64,000 nt of DNA from CAVQMB01 sp963713445 (lineage in GTDB: Bacteria > Pseudomonadota > Gammaproteobacteria > Competibacterales > Competibacteraceae). The first letter of the stretch is position 1; every line of letters starts with the position of its first letter. Of this stretch, positions 36,519 through 45,657 are shown one piece after another. The translations under genes and the position numbers were made by a program. The notes beneath the pieces are model-generated. The model saw nothing but the letters and a program-made list of their open reading frames with translations, searched no databases and was not told where the DNA came from. The DNA is taken from positions 15,168 through 79,167 of the forward strand of contig CAVQMB010000006.1 of assembly GCA_963713445.1 (NCBI GenBank), given 5' to 3'.

Positions 36519-37115
36519 ATGGTCGACATCTTGATTCTCTACTACAGCCGTGACGGCAGCACCGCAGCCATGGCCCACCAGATCGCCCGGGGCGTTGACA
36601 GCGTCAGCGGCATGCAGGCACGCCTGCGCACAGTGCCGGCAGTCACCGCCAAACCGCAGGCCAGCACCGCTGCCATTCCCGCCAGCGGACCGCCCTATGC
36701 CACCCTGCACGACCTGCGGGAGTGTGCTGCCCTGGCACTCGGCAGCCCGACCCGATTCGGCAACATGGCAGCACCTGTTAAGCATTTCCTCGACGGCACC
36801 TCCAGCCTGTGGCTATCGGGCGTGCTGGCCGGCAAGCCGGCCGCCGTGTTCACCTCCACCGCGACCCTGCACGGTGGCCAGGAAAGCACCTTGCTGAGCA
36901 TGATGCTGCCACTGTTGCATCACGGTATGCTGCTGGTCGGTTTGCCCTACACCGAGGCCGCGCTAAGCGAAACCCGTACCGGTGGCACGCCCTACGGGGC
37001 GAGTCATCACGCCGGGACCAGCGGCCCTACCCAGCCGTTGAGCACACACGAGCAGGCCTTGTGTCGGGCACTGGGCCGGCGGCTGGCCGAAACGACCCGT
37101 AAGCTGGTGAACTGA
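36519..37115 (+). CDS. wrbA: WrbA-type NAD(P)H:quinone oxidoreductase
   Basis: A 198-residue flavodoxin-fold protein: the FMN phosphate loop ILYYSRDGSTAAMA, GSPTRFGNMAAPVKHFLD, and FTSTATLHGGQEST. It performs two-electron quinone reduction. It is followed after 4 bases by the DUF2069 gene, a pairing typical of gammaproteobacteria. Confidence 0.93.
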   Translation: MVDILILYYSRDGSTAAMAHQIARGVDSVSGMQARLRTVPAVTAKPQASTAAIPASGPPYATLHDLRECAALALGSPTRFGNMAAPVKHFLDGTSSLWLSGVLAGKPAAVFTSTATLHGGQESTLLSMMLPLLHHGMLLVGLPYTEAALSETRTGGTPYGASHHAGTSGPTQPLSTHEQALCRALGRRLAETTRKLVN

Positions 37116-37119
37116 TCCG

Positions 37120-37461
37120 ATGGGCCGGTCGGTCACCATACTATTGTGGTTGGGCTATGTCGGTTTACTGCTGGTGCTGTTGGCCGTGGCTCTCCGGCCC
37201 GACCCGGACTGGCCGCGCTCGCTCCGGCTGTTGTTCCTGATTACCCCGCTGTTGCTACCCCTGCGCGGTTTGTGGTATGCCCGCCCGGCCAGCTATGTGT
37301 GGATCAGTCTGCTCAGCCTGTTCTATTTCAGCGCCAGTGTGTTCGTGCTGGCAGCGACCCCGGGCGATGCGCTGGGGCGGCTGGAACTGGTCACCAGTGT
37401 GCTGGTGTTCCTGGGGGCGCTGGGTTGTGCCCGCCTGCGCCGGAGAGCTGGCAGCGCCTGA
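37120..37461 (+). CDS. DUF2069 membrane protein
   Basis: A 113-residue protein with about four hydrophobic helices and the family-like segment PLRGLWYARPASYVWISLLS. Function is unknown. It is adjacent to wrbA (4-base gap) and probably co-transcribed. Confidence 0.87.
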   Translation: MGRSVTILLWLGYVGLLLVLLAVALRPDPDWPRSLRLLFLITPLLLPLRGLWYARPASYVWISLLSLFYFSASVFVLAATPGDALGRLELVTSVLVFLGALGCARLRRRAGSA

Positions 37462-37531
37462 GCAGCGATTGGTCGCACGGCGGCGGCTCTGGCTATAATT
37501 GTTGTTTCGCCACTATCGTGAGGAGCGGATG

Positions 37532-39106
37532 ATGCCGGCAGCCTATGCCCCGGAAGCCTGGACCATCACCAAACCGGCGGTCACCAGCCAAGGTGGACTG
37601 GTCGCCAGTCAGCATTACCGGGCCAGCGCCATCGGTGCCCGGGTGCTGGCGGCCGGCGGCAATGCTGTCGACGCCGCGGTGACGGCGAGTTTCGCGCTGG
37701 GTGCTGTTGAACCCTGGATGAGCGGCCTGGGCGGTGGCGGCTACCTGCTGGTCTACCGGGCCGCCGAGCGCCGTGCCTACTGTATCGATTTCAGCATGCC
37801 GGCACCGCGCCGGCTGGATCCAGCCGACTACCCGCCGGTCGAAGGCGGCGGCGCCGATCTGTTCAACTGGCCGGCCGTGCTGGAGGACCGCAACCTGCGT
37901 GGCTACCAGTCTTTCGGGATTCCTGGCTACGTGGCTGGATTATCACAGGCGCTGGAACGCTTCGGCAGCCGGAGCTGGCAGGACTGCCTGGCACCCGCTA
38001 TCGATCTGGCTGAGCAAGGTCTTACGGTGGACTGGTACGCCACTCTCAAGATTGCCGCGGCCGCCCGCCACCTGGACCAGTTCGTCGAGAGCCGGCGGGT
38101 CTACCTGCCGGAAGGCTATCCGCCGGCTGCTGAATGGGGCGGCCCGCCGCCGCAGCTGAGCCTGGGCGCCCTGGCCGACACCCTGAAGCGCCTGGCCGAT
38201 GCCGGACCTGATGACTTCTACCGCGGCCAACTGGCGCGGGCCATCGTCGCTGACGTGCAGGCCGGCGGTGGGATCCTGCGGCTGGATGATCTGGCCGAAT
38301 ACCGGGCCCGGCTGCACGAAGCCGGGAGTCTGCTGTATCGCGATCATGAAGTGCTGTTCGCGCCGGGCCTCAGCGCCGGACCCACACTGCGGCACGCGAT
38401 GAGCCTGCTGGAACAAAACTTCACGCCGCACGGTGCCCGGCCCGACAGCGCAGCCTATGCCGGTTATGCCAGCTGCCTGCTGACCGCTTATGCCGAGCGC
38501 CTCAACAGCGACGGCGATAGCGACACCAGCCCCGATCCCGGTTGCACCAGCCATTTAAGTGTGGTCGACCGCGACGGCAACCTGGTCGCCCTGACCCAGA
38601 CCCTGCTGTCCGTGTTCGGGTCCAAGGTGGTACTACCCCAGACCGGTATCCTGATGAACAACGGCATCATGTGGTTTGATCCACGCTCCGGCCGACCCAA
38701 CTCGCTGGCACCCGGCAAACGCCCGCTGGCGAACATGTGCCCGACAGTGGTCAGCCGCGGCGATGGTCTGCGGGTCGCCATGGGGGCTTCCGGTGGTCGC
38801 CGTATCCTGCCCGCCGTTATGCAACTGGCATCGTTCGTGCTCGATTACCGGATGGACTTGGAGCACGCCTTCCGCCAGCCGCGGCTGGACGTCAGCGGTA
38901 CCCAGCAGATCACCCTCGAGCAGAACCTGGACGCCGCCACGCAGGCTCTACTGGGCGAACGCTTCACCACCCGCAGCGTCCCGCACGGCGTGTATCCCAA
39001 CCTGTTCGCATGCCCCAATGCGGTAAGCTTTGATTCAGCCAGCGGCGATCAACAGGGCGCCGCCTTCATTCCCTCGCCCTGGGCAGCCGTGGCCCGGGCC
39101 GACTGA
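37532..39106 (+). CDS. Gamma-glutamyltransferase family protein
   Basis: About 524 residues with the GGT/Ntn-hydrolase layout. The N-terminal part has LAAGGNAVDAAVTASFALG and SGLGGGGYLLV. The predicted self-cleavage point lies before the Thr of CTSHLSVVDRDGNLV. No signal peptide is seen, so it is probably cytoplasmic. GGTs transfer or hydrolyse gamma-glutamyl groups; members without export signals often have other amide substrates. AGGAG suits the ATG at 37532 (7 bases) better than that at 37529. Confidence 0.87.
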   Translation: MPAAYAPEAWTITKPAVTSQGGLVASQHYRASAIGARVLAAGGNAVDAAVTASFALGAVEPWMSGLGGGGYLLVYRAAERRAYCIDFSMPAPRRLDPADYPPVEGGGADLFNWPAVLEDRNLRGYQSFGIPGYVAGLSQALERFGSRSWQDCLAPAIDLAEQGLTVDWYATLKIAAAARHLDQFVESRRVYLPEGYPPAAEWGGPPPQLSLGALADTLKRLADAGPDDFYRGQLARAIVADVQAGGGILRLDDLAEYRARLHEAGSLLYRDHEVLFAPGLSAGPTLRHAMSLLEQNFTPHGARPDSAAYAGYASCLLTAYAERLNSDGDSDTSPDPGCTSHLSVVDRDGNLVALTQTLLSVFGSKVVLPQTGILMNNGIMWFDPRSGRPNSLAPGKRPLANMCPTVVSRGDGLRVAMGASGGRRILPAVMQLASFVLDYRMDLEHAFRQPRLDVSGTQQITLEQNLDAATQALLGERFTTRSVPHGVYPNLFACPNAVSFDSASGDQQGAAFIPSPWAAVARAD

Positions 39107-39150
39107 GCCGGCCCGTCCCCGGCCGCTATCCCCTGACGGCAAAGTCACGC

Positions 39151-40212
39151 ATGACCCGAACGGATCCCATGACCCCATCGCCATCGCGCCGGCCGGCCGA
39201 CCATCCCGCGGTCAAATACGGCCGGATCGGCGTGCTGCTGATCAATCTCGGCACCCCGGACCGGCCCGATGCTCCAGCCCTGCGGCGCTATCTGCGCGAG
39301 TTCCTGAGCGACCGGCGGGTGGTGGAAGCCAATCCGCTGCTGTGGCAGCTAGTGCTGAATCTGATCATCCTGCCGCTGCGGCCAAGGCGCAGCGCCCACG
39401 CTTATCAAGCCATCTGGGACCGCGATCGCGACGAGTCACCGTTGCGCGGCCACACCCGTGAGTTGTGCGCGGCTCTCAGCGCAGGCTTCGCCAACAGCGA
39501 CCAGCGTCTGGTGATCGACTGGGCCATGCGCTACGGTCAGCCCAGCGTCGGCGACCGCCTACAAGCCCTGTGCGGGCAGGGCTGCGACCGGATCTTGCTG
39601 GCGGCCTTATATCCCCAGTACAGCGCCGCCACCACCGCCACCGCTTACGACGCCGGTTTCCGGGTGCTGGCGCAGATGCGCTGGCAGCCGGCGGTGCGCA
39701 GTTTGCCACCGTGGCACGACGATCCGGTCTATGTCCAGGCCATCGGCGACTCGATCCGTCAGCACCAGGCGAGGCTGGACTGGCAACCGGAGGCGACCCT
39801 GCTGTCGTTTCACGGCCTGCCGCGCGAGAACCTCGATAAAGGCGACCCCTACCACTGCCAGTGCGCCAAGACCGCCCGCCTGGTACGCGAGTACCTGGGC
39901 CTCGATGAACAACGCATGCCGCTCACCTTCCAGTCCCGGTTCGGCCCCAAGCAGTGGCTCCAGCCCTACACCGACCAGACCCTCATCAGACTGGCCCGCG
40001 GGGGGGTGAAGAACGTGGCCGTCGCGACGCCGGGCTTTGTCGCCGACTGTGTGGAAACACTGGAGGAGATCGACATCCGCGGCCGCGAAAGCTTCCTCAC
40101 CCAGGGTGGCGAACAGTTCACCACGGTGCCCTGTCTGAATGCCAGCCCGGGCGGAGTGGAGGTGATCGCCGCCCAGCTCAAGCGCGAGTTGAGCGGCTGG
40201 ATCGACAGGTAA
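39151..40212 (+). CDS. hemH: Ferrochelatase
   Basis: A 353-residue enzyme with GVLLINLGTPDRPDAPALR, the catalytic His in LLSFHGLPREN, YHCQCAKTA, and FQSRFGPKQWLQPYTD. It inserts Fe2+ into protoporphyrin IX, the last step of haem synthesis. It stands alone and is convergent with puuD (20-base gap). Confidence 0.96.
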   Translation: MTRTDPMTPSPSRRPADHPAVKYGRIGVLLINLGTPDRPDAPALRRYLREFLSDRRVVEANPLLWQLVLNLIILPLRPRRSAHAYQAIWDRDRDESPLRGHTRELCAALSAGFANSDQRLVIDWAMRYGQPSVGDRLQALCGQGCDRILLAALYPQYSAATTATAYDAGFRVLAQMRWQPAVRSLPPWHDDPVYVQAIGDSIRQHQARLDWQPEATLLSFHGLPRENLDKGDPYHCQCAKTARLVREYLGLDEQRMPLTFQSRFGPKQWLQPYTDQTLIRLARGGVKNVAVATPGFVADCVETLEEIDIRGRESFLTQGGEQFTTVPCLNASPGGVEVIAAQLKRELSGWIDR

Positions 40213-40232
40213 CCGGCGATCCGGCCGGAGCA

Positions 40233-41444
40233 CTATTGTGCCGTTGCCTGTCTCTGCTGGCGCTGCTTGAACCACTGACCCAACAACGCGCGTTCCGCGT
40301 TGCTGATGTGGGTCAGGTTGCCGAGCGGCATGACTTTGGTGACCACCGCCTGCTGGTAGATCTGCCGGGCATGCTGGCGGATCTCGGCCGGCGTCTGCAG
40401 CATGATCCCCTTGGGGGGTGCGGTGAAGCCGGCATAAGCCGGTTTGGCGGCATGGCATACGGCGCAGCGATGATGAATCACCGAGGCCACCCGGTTGAAA
40501 CCGACCGGCCTGGCTGTGGCCGCAGCGGTCGTGCTCACCGGCGGCGCGATCGCCACCACCACCGCCGCCAGCACTGCCACTGCAAGCACCGCTGGCAGCG
40601 GCGACGCCCGGCCGCGGTGGCGCGCCACAAAATACACCCGAATCAGCGCACCGGCCAGCGACAGACCGATCAGAATCAGCCAGTTGTTGCCGTTGCCGTA
40701 GGTCATTGCGTAATGATTGCTGATCATGGCGAACAGCACCGGCAGCGTAAAATAGGTGTTGTGTACCGACCGCTGCTTGCCCTTCAGACCGTAGCTCGGG
40801 TCCGGCTCGCGACCTTCCTGCTTGGCGGCAACCAGTTCCCGCTGGCCCGGAATGATCACGAAGAACACGTTGGCGACCATGATCGTGCCCAGCATGGCGC
40901 CGTATAGGATATAAGCCGCCCGGCCGCTGAACAGATGGCACAAACCATAGGCCGCCAGCGCCACCAGCACGAACACCACCACGCCCAGGGCGACGTCGTT
41001 GTCGCCCAGCCGGGACTTGCAAAGCTGGTCGTATATCAGCCAGCCACCGGCCAGGAAGGCGATGCTGAGTCCGATACCCTGGGCGGGGCTGAGCGCAGCG
41101 ACACTGGGATCGATCAGGTAAATCGAAGCGCCATGCCAGTAAATCAGTGCCAGCATGAACATGCCTGAAAGCCAGGTCGTGTAGGCCTCCCATTTGAACC
41201 AGTGCAGCGGCTCCGGCAGCCGCCGCGGTGCGACCCGATACTTCTGGACATGATAAAAACCGCCGCCATGCACCGCCCACAGTTCGCCACCGACGCCTTT
41301 GTCTTTATCGTCGCTGAGTTTGGGCGGCAACAGCGAGGTATCGAGAAACACGAAATAGAACGACGCCCCGATCCAGGCAATACCGGCGGTAATGTGCAGC
41401 CAGCGCCCGAACAGGTTGAGCCAGTCGAGGAGATACGCTTCCAT
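40233..41444 (-). CDS. puuD: Urate hydroxylase PuuD (membrane urate oxidase with cytochrome c domain)
   Basis: A 403-residue protein with eight or so TM helices (LHITAGIAWIGASFYFVFLD, SVHNTYFTLPVLFAMISNHY) and a C-terminal cytochrome c domain with the haem motif CAVCH. It oxidises urate to 5-hydroxyisourate and passes electrons to the respiratory chain rather than making H2O2. It is the last gene of the leftward urate operon, 26 bases after allA. Confidence 0.95.
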   Translation of the reverse strand: MEAYLLDWLNLFGRWLHITAGIAWIGASFYFVFLDTSLLPPKLSDDKDKGVGGELWAVHGGGFYHVQKYRVAPRRLPEPLHWFKWEAYTTWLSGMFMLALIYWHGASIYLIDPSVAALSPAQGIGLSIAFLAGGWLIYDQLCKSRLGDNDVALGVVVFVLVALAAYGLCHLFSGRAAYILYGAMLGTIMVANVFFVIIPGQRELVAAKQEGREPDPSYGLKGKQRSVHNTYFTLPVLFAMISNHYAMTYGNGNNWLILIGLSLAGALIRVYFVARHRGRASPLPAVLAVAVLAAVVVAIAPPVSTTAAATARPVGFNRVASVIHHRCAVCHAAKPAYAGFTAPPKGIMLQTPAEIRQHARQIYQQAVVTKVMPLGNLTHISNAERALLGQWFKQRQQRQATAQ

Positions 41445-41470
41445 TGACGCTTACCCGTGGTGATACGCAA

Positions 41471-41995
41471 TCAGCCGGCGGCCGTGACCAGCGCCAGCGG
41501 ACGGGTGAAGTGAATCTCGTCACAGTTATCACCGGGCCCACCCCGGTCGATGATCAGAAAATCCGTCACCCGCCCCAGCGCCAGCACCGGGTGATGCCAG
41601 ACACCACGGTGGTAATTGACGCCCTGGCGACCATTGCTCACGAACAACCGCAACTCGTCTGCCGCGACATCGTCGCCAGCGGGTGCCACCAGGATTAGAA
41701 AAGCCTCGCCGCCCAGCGGCATAAACGCCTGGCTGCCACGCGGATGCCGCTCCATCACCCGGACCTCGTGCGGCAGCGGCAACGGCGTGGAGCGGAAGAT
41801 GCTGAGCAACGGCCGGCCGGCCTCGTCCAGCTGCACCTGCGCCAGGTCGTGGAAGCGCTCGGTCCAGCCATCGTTGATCGGATAGTGCCGGGCCTGCTCG
41901 GTCTCGATCACGTCACCAAAGGGGGCAAAAGCGGTCCGGTTCAAGCGTTGCGGCTGTAGCGTCAGCACGTCAGCGACTCCGGTGGAGGTGGCCAT
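41471..41995 (-). CDS. allA: Ureidoglycolate lyase
   Basis: A 174-residue cupin-like enzyme: NRTAFAPFGDVIE, the His-rich NYHRGVWHHPVLAL and VMERHPRGSQAFMPL. It splits ureidoglycolate into glyoxylate and urea. Its start overlaps the end of the allantoicase gene by 26 bases, so translation is likely coupled. Confidence 0.95.
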   Translation of the reverse strand: MATSTGVADVLTLQPQRLNRTAFAPFGDVIETEQARHYPINDGWTERFHDLAQVQLDEAGRPLLSIFRSTPLPLPHEVRVMERHPRGSQAFMPLGGEAFLILVAPAGDDVAADELRLFVSNGRQGVNYHRGVWHHPVLALGRVTDFLIIDRGGPGDNCDEIHFTRPLALVTAAG

Positions 41996-42971
41996 AAAGC
42001 CGGACCCGGCTCAGTCCGCCATCAGGGAAGATGTTCACCCGCACATGGCTGATAGGACCAATGGCCTGCACTTCGGCCTCGAAACGATGCAGCGCGTCCA
42101 TTGATAACGGCTGCTGCGGTAGCAACTCCCGCCAGAACATGCTCTGGGTCACCAGCGACTGCTCGGTACCGCCACCCATCAGTGCCCCTTGAATCGAACA
42201 GCGGTCCGGAAAATTGCCCTTGAAGTGCGCGCTATCGATCTCGACCGCCCGGACTTCGCCGGCATGCCCCAGCGCCAGGATGACCCAGTCGTTGCCGGGC
42301 TCGCGCCGGCGCCGGGTCTCCCAGCCGTCGCCCATGTTAATACCGCGGCCGGGCAGATTGAGGTTGAGCATCGAACCGAAGTGCTGGTCGTTGCAGGCGA
42401 TGGCGCGGCCGCCGTACTCCAGCGCCAGCAGGTCCACCAGCGCGTGCTCCGCGACATCATCCCAGTTGCAGTGCGGCTCGCCATAGACCCGCAGTCGGGC
42501 AATCCCGCCGTCGGGATAGATGTTCAGCCGTAGATGACTGACGACCCGACTGGCTTCGATAGCATGGTAATGGTGACTGTCACCCTGCAGGCTCACTGCG
42601 GACAGGATCTCGAGCCACTCGGTGTCCGCGTCCGGATCGCCGCCATCGCAGTAGCAGGCATCCAGCGAAGCCGCCGGCGGATAATTGCCGGTAAAGTGCG
42701 AGGTATCGATATCGACGCCGCGGATCACGCCCGGGCGGCCCAGCCGGATCAGACACCAGTCATGGCCGGTGTCGCGCCGGCGCCGGGTCTCCCAGCCGTC
42801 CATCCACTTGCCGTGGTCGTCGTACTTGTCCGGAATGAAGACAGGGGCGGCGCTTTCCAGCAGGCGCGCGCGGGGGGCAAAGAACTCGTCGCTGGCGGCG
42901 ATCGCCGCGGCGCCCAGGCGCGGCTCGGCCAGGTTGATCCAGCGTTGGGCGAAGGGATTGTCTGGATTCAT
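41970..42971 (-). CDS. alc: Allantoicase
   Basis: A 333-residue protein made of two homologous halves, each with a GWETRRRR..G.DW motif and D(T/S).HF.GN(Y/F)P. It hydrolyses allantoate to ureidoglycolate and urea. The ATG at 42971 begins MNPDNPFAQRWINLAEPRLG; it lies 5 bases after the uraD stop. The upstream in-frame extension would run through uraD and is rejected. Confidence 0.94.
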   Translation of the reverse strand: MNPDNPFAQRWINLAEPRLGAAAIAASDEFFAPRARLLESAAPVFIPDKYDDHGKWMDGWETRRRRDTGHDWCLIRLGRPGVIRGVDIDTSHFTGNYPPAASLDACYCDGGDPDADTEWLEILSAVSLQGDSHHYHAIEASRVVSHLRLNIYPDGGIARLRVYGEPHCNWDDVAEHALVDLLALEYGGRAIACNDQHFGSMLNLNLPGRGINMGDGWETRRRREPGNDWVILALGHAGEVRAVEIDSAHFKGNFPDRCSIQGALMGGGTEQSLVTQSMFWRELLPQQPLSMDALHRFEAEVQAIGPISHVRVNIFPDGGLSRVRLYGHLHRSR

Positions 42972-42976
42972 GACGC

Positions 42977-43495
42977 TCACAATTCGTTCAGTCGCAACCG
43001 CGCGATGGTGTTGATCTCGGCCAGGGCACGCTGCAATTCCTGCTGCGGCGAATGCGACAACCGGGTCTCGAAGGCCGCCAGGATGTCGGCCTGATGCTTG
43101 CCCTTGACCGCCATGATGAAGGGGAAACCAAAGCGGGCCTGGTAAGCCCTGTTGAGCTGCCGGAAGCGCTCGTATTCGGCGGCTGTGCACGCATCCAGAC
43201 CCGCGCTGGTCTGTTCCGTGCTTGATCGGGACGTCAGCTCGCCGCGCACGGCAGCGCGTCCGGCCAGGTCGGGATGGGCCTGTATCACCGCCAGCTGTTC
43301 ATCGCGATCGGCGGCGAGAAACACCTCACTCAGCAACGCATGGAGTTCAGCGACATCGTCGTGACGCCGGCCAATGCCACGCTCCCAGGCCTGTTCGGCG
43401 ATCCAGGGTGAATGCTCGTAGATGCCACCGAAGGTGGCCACGAACGTGTCCCGGTCCATGGCGCTCGGCCGACAACTGCGGAAGCGCTGGCTCAT
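42977..43495 (-). CDS. uraD: OHCU decarboxylase
   Basis: A 172-residue protein with the OHCU decarboxylase motifs HPDLAGRAAVRGELT (catalytic His) and FGFPFIMAVKGK. It converts OHCU to S-allantoin, the third step after urate oxidation. The ATG overlaps the puuE stop (ATGA). Confidence 0.95.
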   Translation of the reverse strand: MSQRFRSCRPSAMDRDTFVATFGGIYEHSPWIAEQAWERGIGRRHDDVAELHALLSEVFLAADRDEQLAVIQAHPDLAGRAAVRGELTSRSSTEQTSAGLDACTAAEYERFRQLNRAYQARFGFPFIMAVKGKHQADILAAFETRLSHSPQQELQRALAEINTIARLRLNEL

Positions 43496-44427
43496 GCCGG
43501 CCGCCCCGGAAACGGATGGTGTTCTCGCCAGTGGCGGGCGATATCGACCCGCCGGCTGATCCAGACCCGGTCATGCTGCTCGACGTAATCCAGGAACCGC
43601 TGCAAACCCCGCAGCCGCCCGGGCCGGCCCAGCAACCGGCAGTGCATACCGATCGACAGCATCCTGGGGTGCTCGGCGCCTTCCGCATACAGCACGTCGA
43701 ACGCGTCCCTGAGATACTGGTAAAAATGGTCGCCGGTGTTGAAACCCTGTGGTGTGGCGAAGCGCATGTCGTTGCTGTCCAGCGTGTAAGGCACAATCAG
43801 ATGCGGCCGGGAACCATTATCGGTCTCGACCTCAGTCCAGAACGGCAAGTCGTCTCCATAATAGTCGGCGTCGTACAGGAATCCTCCATGCTCGACCACC
43901 AGCCGCCGGGTGTTGGGGCTATCGCGGCCGGTGTACCAGCCCAGCGGGGCCGATCCGGTCAGCCGCTCGATGATCCCGACCGCGATCCGCATATGTTCGC
44001 GCTCGGTGGCCTCGTCGAGGTCCTGATAATGGATCCAGCGCCAGCCGTGACAGGCGATCTCGTGACCCAGTTCGACAAAGGCGGCGGTGGCCTCGGGGTT
44101 GCGTTCCAGCGCCATGGCCACACCGAAGACGGTCAGGGGCAGCCCGCGGCGCTCGAATTCGCGCAGGATCCGCCAGACCCCGGCACGGGAACCGTATTCG
44201 TAAATCGATTCCATACTCATGTGGCGCGCGGGATAGGCGGCGGCACCGACAATCTCGGACAGGAACTGCTCCGACGCCGGATCGCCGTGGAGCACACAGT
44301 TCTCCCCACCTTCCTCGTAATTCAACACGAATTGCAGCGCCACCCGGGCACCACCGGGCCAGTCCGCCTGGGGTAGCTGGCGGCCGTAGCCGATCAGATC
44401 GCGCGGATAAGTCTGCTCAGCAGTCAT
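43492..44427 (-). CDS. puuE: Allantoinase PuuE (polysaccharide-deacetylase fold)
   Basis: A 311-residue enzyme: DLIGYGRQLPQADWPGGARV, NYEEGGENCVLHGD, GHEIACHGWRWIHYQDL and GWYTGRDSPNTRRLV. It opens allantoin to allantoate without the usual metal centre of classical allantoinases. Its ATG overlaps the gntR stop (ATGA), and its stop overlaps uraD. Confidence 0.96.
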   Translation of the reverse strand: MTAEQTYPRDLIGYGRQLPQADWPGGARVALQFVLNYEEGGENCVLHGDPASEQFLSEIVGAAAYPARHMSMESIYEYGSRAGVWRILREFERRGLPLTVFGVAMALERNPEATAAFVELGHEIACHGWRWIHYQDLDEATEREHMRIAVGIIERLTGSAPLGWYTGRDSPNTRRLVVEHGGFLYDADYYGDDLPFWTEVETDNGSRPHLIVPYTLDSNDMRFATPQGFNTGDHFYQYLRDAFDVLYAEGAEHPRMLSIGMHCRLLGRPGRLRGLQRFLDYVEQHDRVWISRRVDIARHWREHHPFPGRPA

Positions 44428-45209
44428 GGCTTGGGTTCCTCGTGCAAGCTCGGCTCAGGAATGATGGTGGAACATCGCATCGGCCGGCCGTCATCGCTGC
44501 TGTACCCGGCAAGCCCCGTCTGTGGATCCGCCAGGGCCTGGCGCAGGCCGGCGCCGGCCACCACCGGCGTGAGCCGCAGCCGCGTCTCGATGTGAGCCAG
44601 ATGCTCAGCCATGGCCCGAGCGGCGACGGCCGGGTCGCTACCCGCCAGGACATCGATCAGGCCAACATGCTCGCTTGCCGCGCATGGCACCCGGCCGGGC
44701 AGCTCGTACTGGCTGATGATGAGCGAGGTGCGCGAAATCAATCCGCGCAGAAATTGGCTGAGCGGCTTATTGCCGGCAGCCTCGGCCAGGGCCAGATGAA
44801 ACTCGCCGGAGACCCGGATCGATCCGCCGCTATCGCTGCGGGCAAACTTGTCCTGCTCCAGCCTGACCAGTTCCTGCAGACGCTCGACCGTGGCCGCCGT
44901 CAACCGGCCGCAGAGCCGCTCGACCACCGCCAGTTCCACCACCCGACGCGCATCCAGTACCTGCCGGGCCTCGGCTACATCGGGCCGCGCCACCACCGCA
45001 CCCCGGTTGCGTCGCAGCTCGACCACCCCTTCGTGGGCCAGGCGCTGCAGAGCACTGCGGACGACCGTCCGACTGACGCCGTAAATCTGCCCCAGGGTAT
45101 CCTCGGTCAAGCGTGCGCCCGGCTGCAGGCGCTGTTCCAGAATGGCGTCGAACAGGTGCCGGTAGACGGTGACGCTGATGGAACTGAGCGTTGTCGCGTC
45201 GGACATCAT
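44424..45209 (-). CDS. GntR/FadR-type (FCD) transcriptional regulator of urate catabolism
   Basis: A 261-residue regulator. The winged helix is near residues 15-80 (LGQIYGVSRTVVRSALQRLA, HEGVVELRRNRGAVVARP) and a helical FCD ligand domain follows. It heads the leftward puuE-uraD-alc-allA-puuD run and is divergent from uraH. Two GTATAC sites lie in the shared 87-bp region, so it probably controls both directions and itself. The effector is unknown; a pathway intermediate is likely. Confidence 0.92.
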   Translation of the reverse strand: MMSDATTLSSISVTVYRHLFDAILEQRLQPGARLTEDTLGQIYGVSRTVVRSALQRLAHEGVVELRRNRGAVVARPDVAEARQVLDARRVVELAVVERLCGRLTAATVERLQELVRLEQDKFARSDSGGSIRVSGEFHLALAEAAGNKPLSQFLRGLISRTSLIISQYELPGRVPCAASEHVGLIDVLAGSDPAVAARAMAEHLAHIETRLRLTPVVAGAGLRQALADPQTGLAGYSSDDGRPMRCSTIIPEPSLHEEPKP

Positions 45210-45240
45210 TATGGTGGCCGTGACTATCGTTCGTCGGACT

Positions 45241-45274
45241 AATTGTATACACTTTTGCAGAAAATTGTATACAG
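45241..45274. promoter_or_regulatory. Paired AATTGTATACA sites between gntR and uraH
   Basis: AATTGTATACAC (45241-45252) and AATTGTATACAG (45263-45274) share an 11-base core AATTGTATACA with a palindromic GTATAC centre, 22 bp apart, about two helical turns. The position and symmetry fit two GntR-family operator sites. The second ends 22 bases before the uraH ATG. Confidence 0.7.
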
Positions 45275-45296
45275 TTTACCGTCAGGGGTCACCATT

Positions 45297-45653
45297 ATGG
45301 GCAGACTGACCACGCACGTCCTCGATACGGCCCAAGGCCGGCCGGGCACGGGCCTGCGCATCGAACTCTACCGACTGCAACCCGAATCAGGTCGTGAACT
45401 GCTAAAAACAGTCACCACCAATACCGACGGACGCTGCGACGCGCCCCTGCTCGCGGATGATGCGTTCACGCAAGGCGAATACGAACTGGTGTACCTGGCC
45501 GGCGACTATTTCGACCGTCAGGGTATTACCCTGCCCCAGCCGAAGTTCCTCGACCGCATACCGATCCGCTTCGGCATCGCTGACACCGACCAGCACTATC
45601 ACGTGCCGTTGCTGCTGGCGCCATTCGGCTACTCCACTTACCGGGGTAGCTGA
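45297..45653 (+). CDS. uraH: 5-hydroxyisourate hydrolase
   Basis: A 118-residue transthyretin-related protein. It has RLTTHVLDTAQGRPG, the catalytic Arg in TNTDGRCDAPLL, the His in HYHVPLLLAPFGYSTY and the C-terminal tetrapeptide YRGS that marks HIUases. It hydrolyses 5-hydroxyisourate to OHCU. AGGGG precedes the ATG at 45297. An upstream in-frame ATG falls in the operator region. Confidence 0.95.
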   Translation: MGRLTTHVLDTAQGRPGTGLRIELYRLQPESGRELLKTVTTNTDGRCDAPLLADDAFTQGEYELVYLAGDYFDRQGITLPQPKFLDRIPIRFGIADTDQHYHVPLLLAPFGYSTYRGS

Positions 45654-45657
45654 CGCG

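Noticed and set aside
39607..41280. 557-codon minus-strand open frame across hemH and puuD
   Set aside because: It runs antisense through hemH and in another frame of puuD; both real genes are conserved end to end and the product is Gly/Arg-rich noise.
42290..42805. DNA repeats near 42300 and 42780
   Set aside because: They encode the GWETRRRR motif in the two homologous halves of allantoicase and are explained by that internal duplication.
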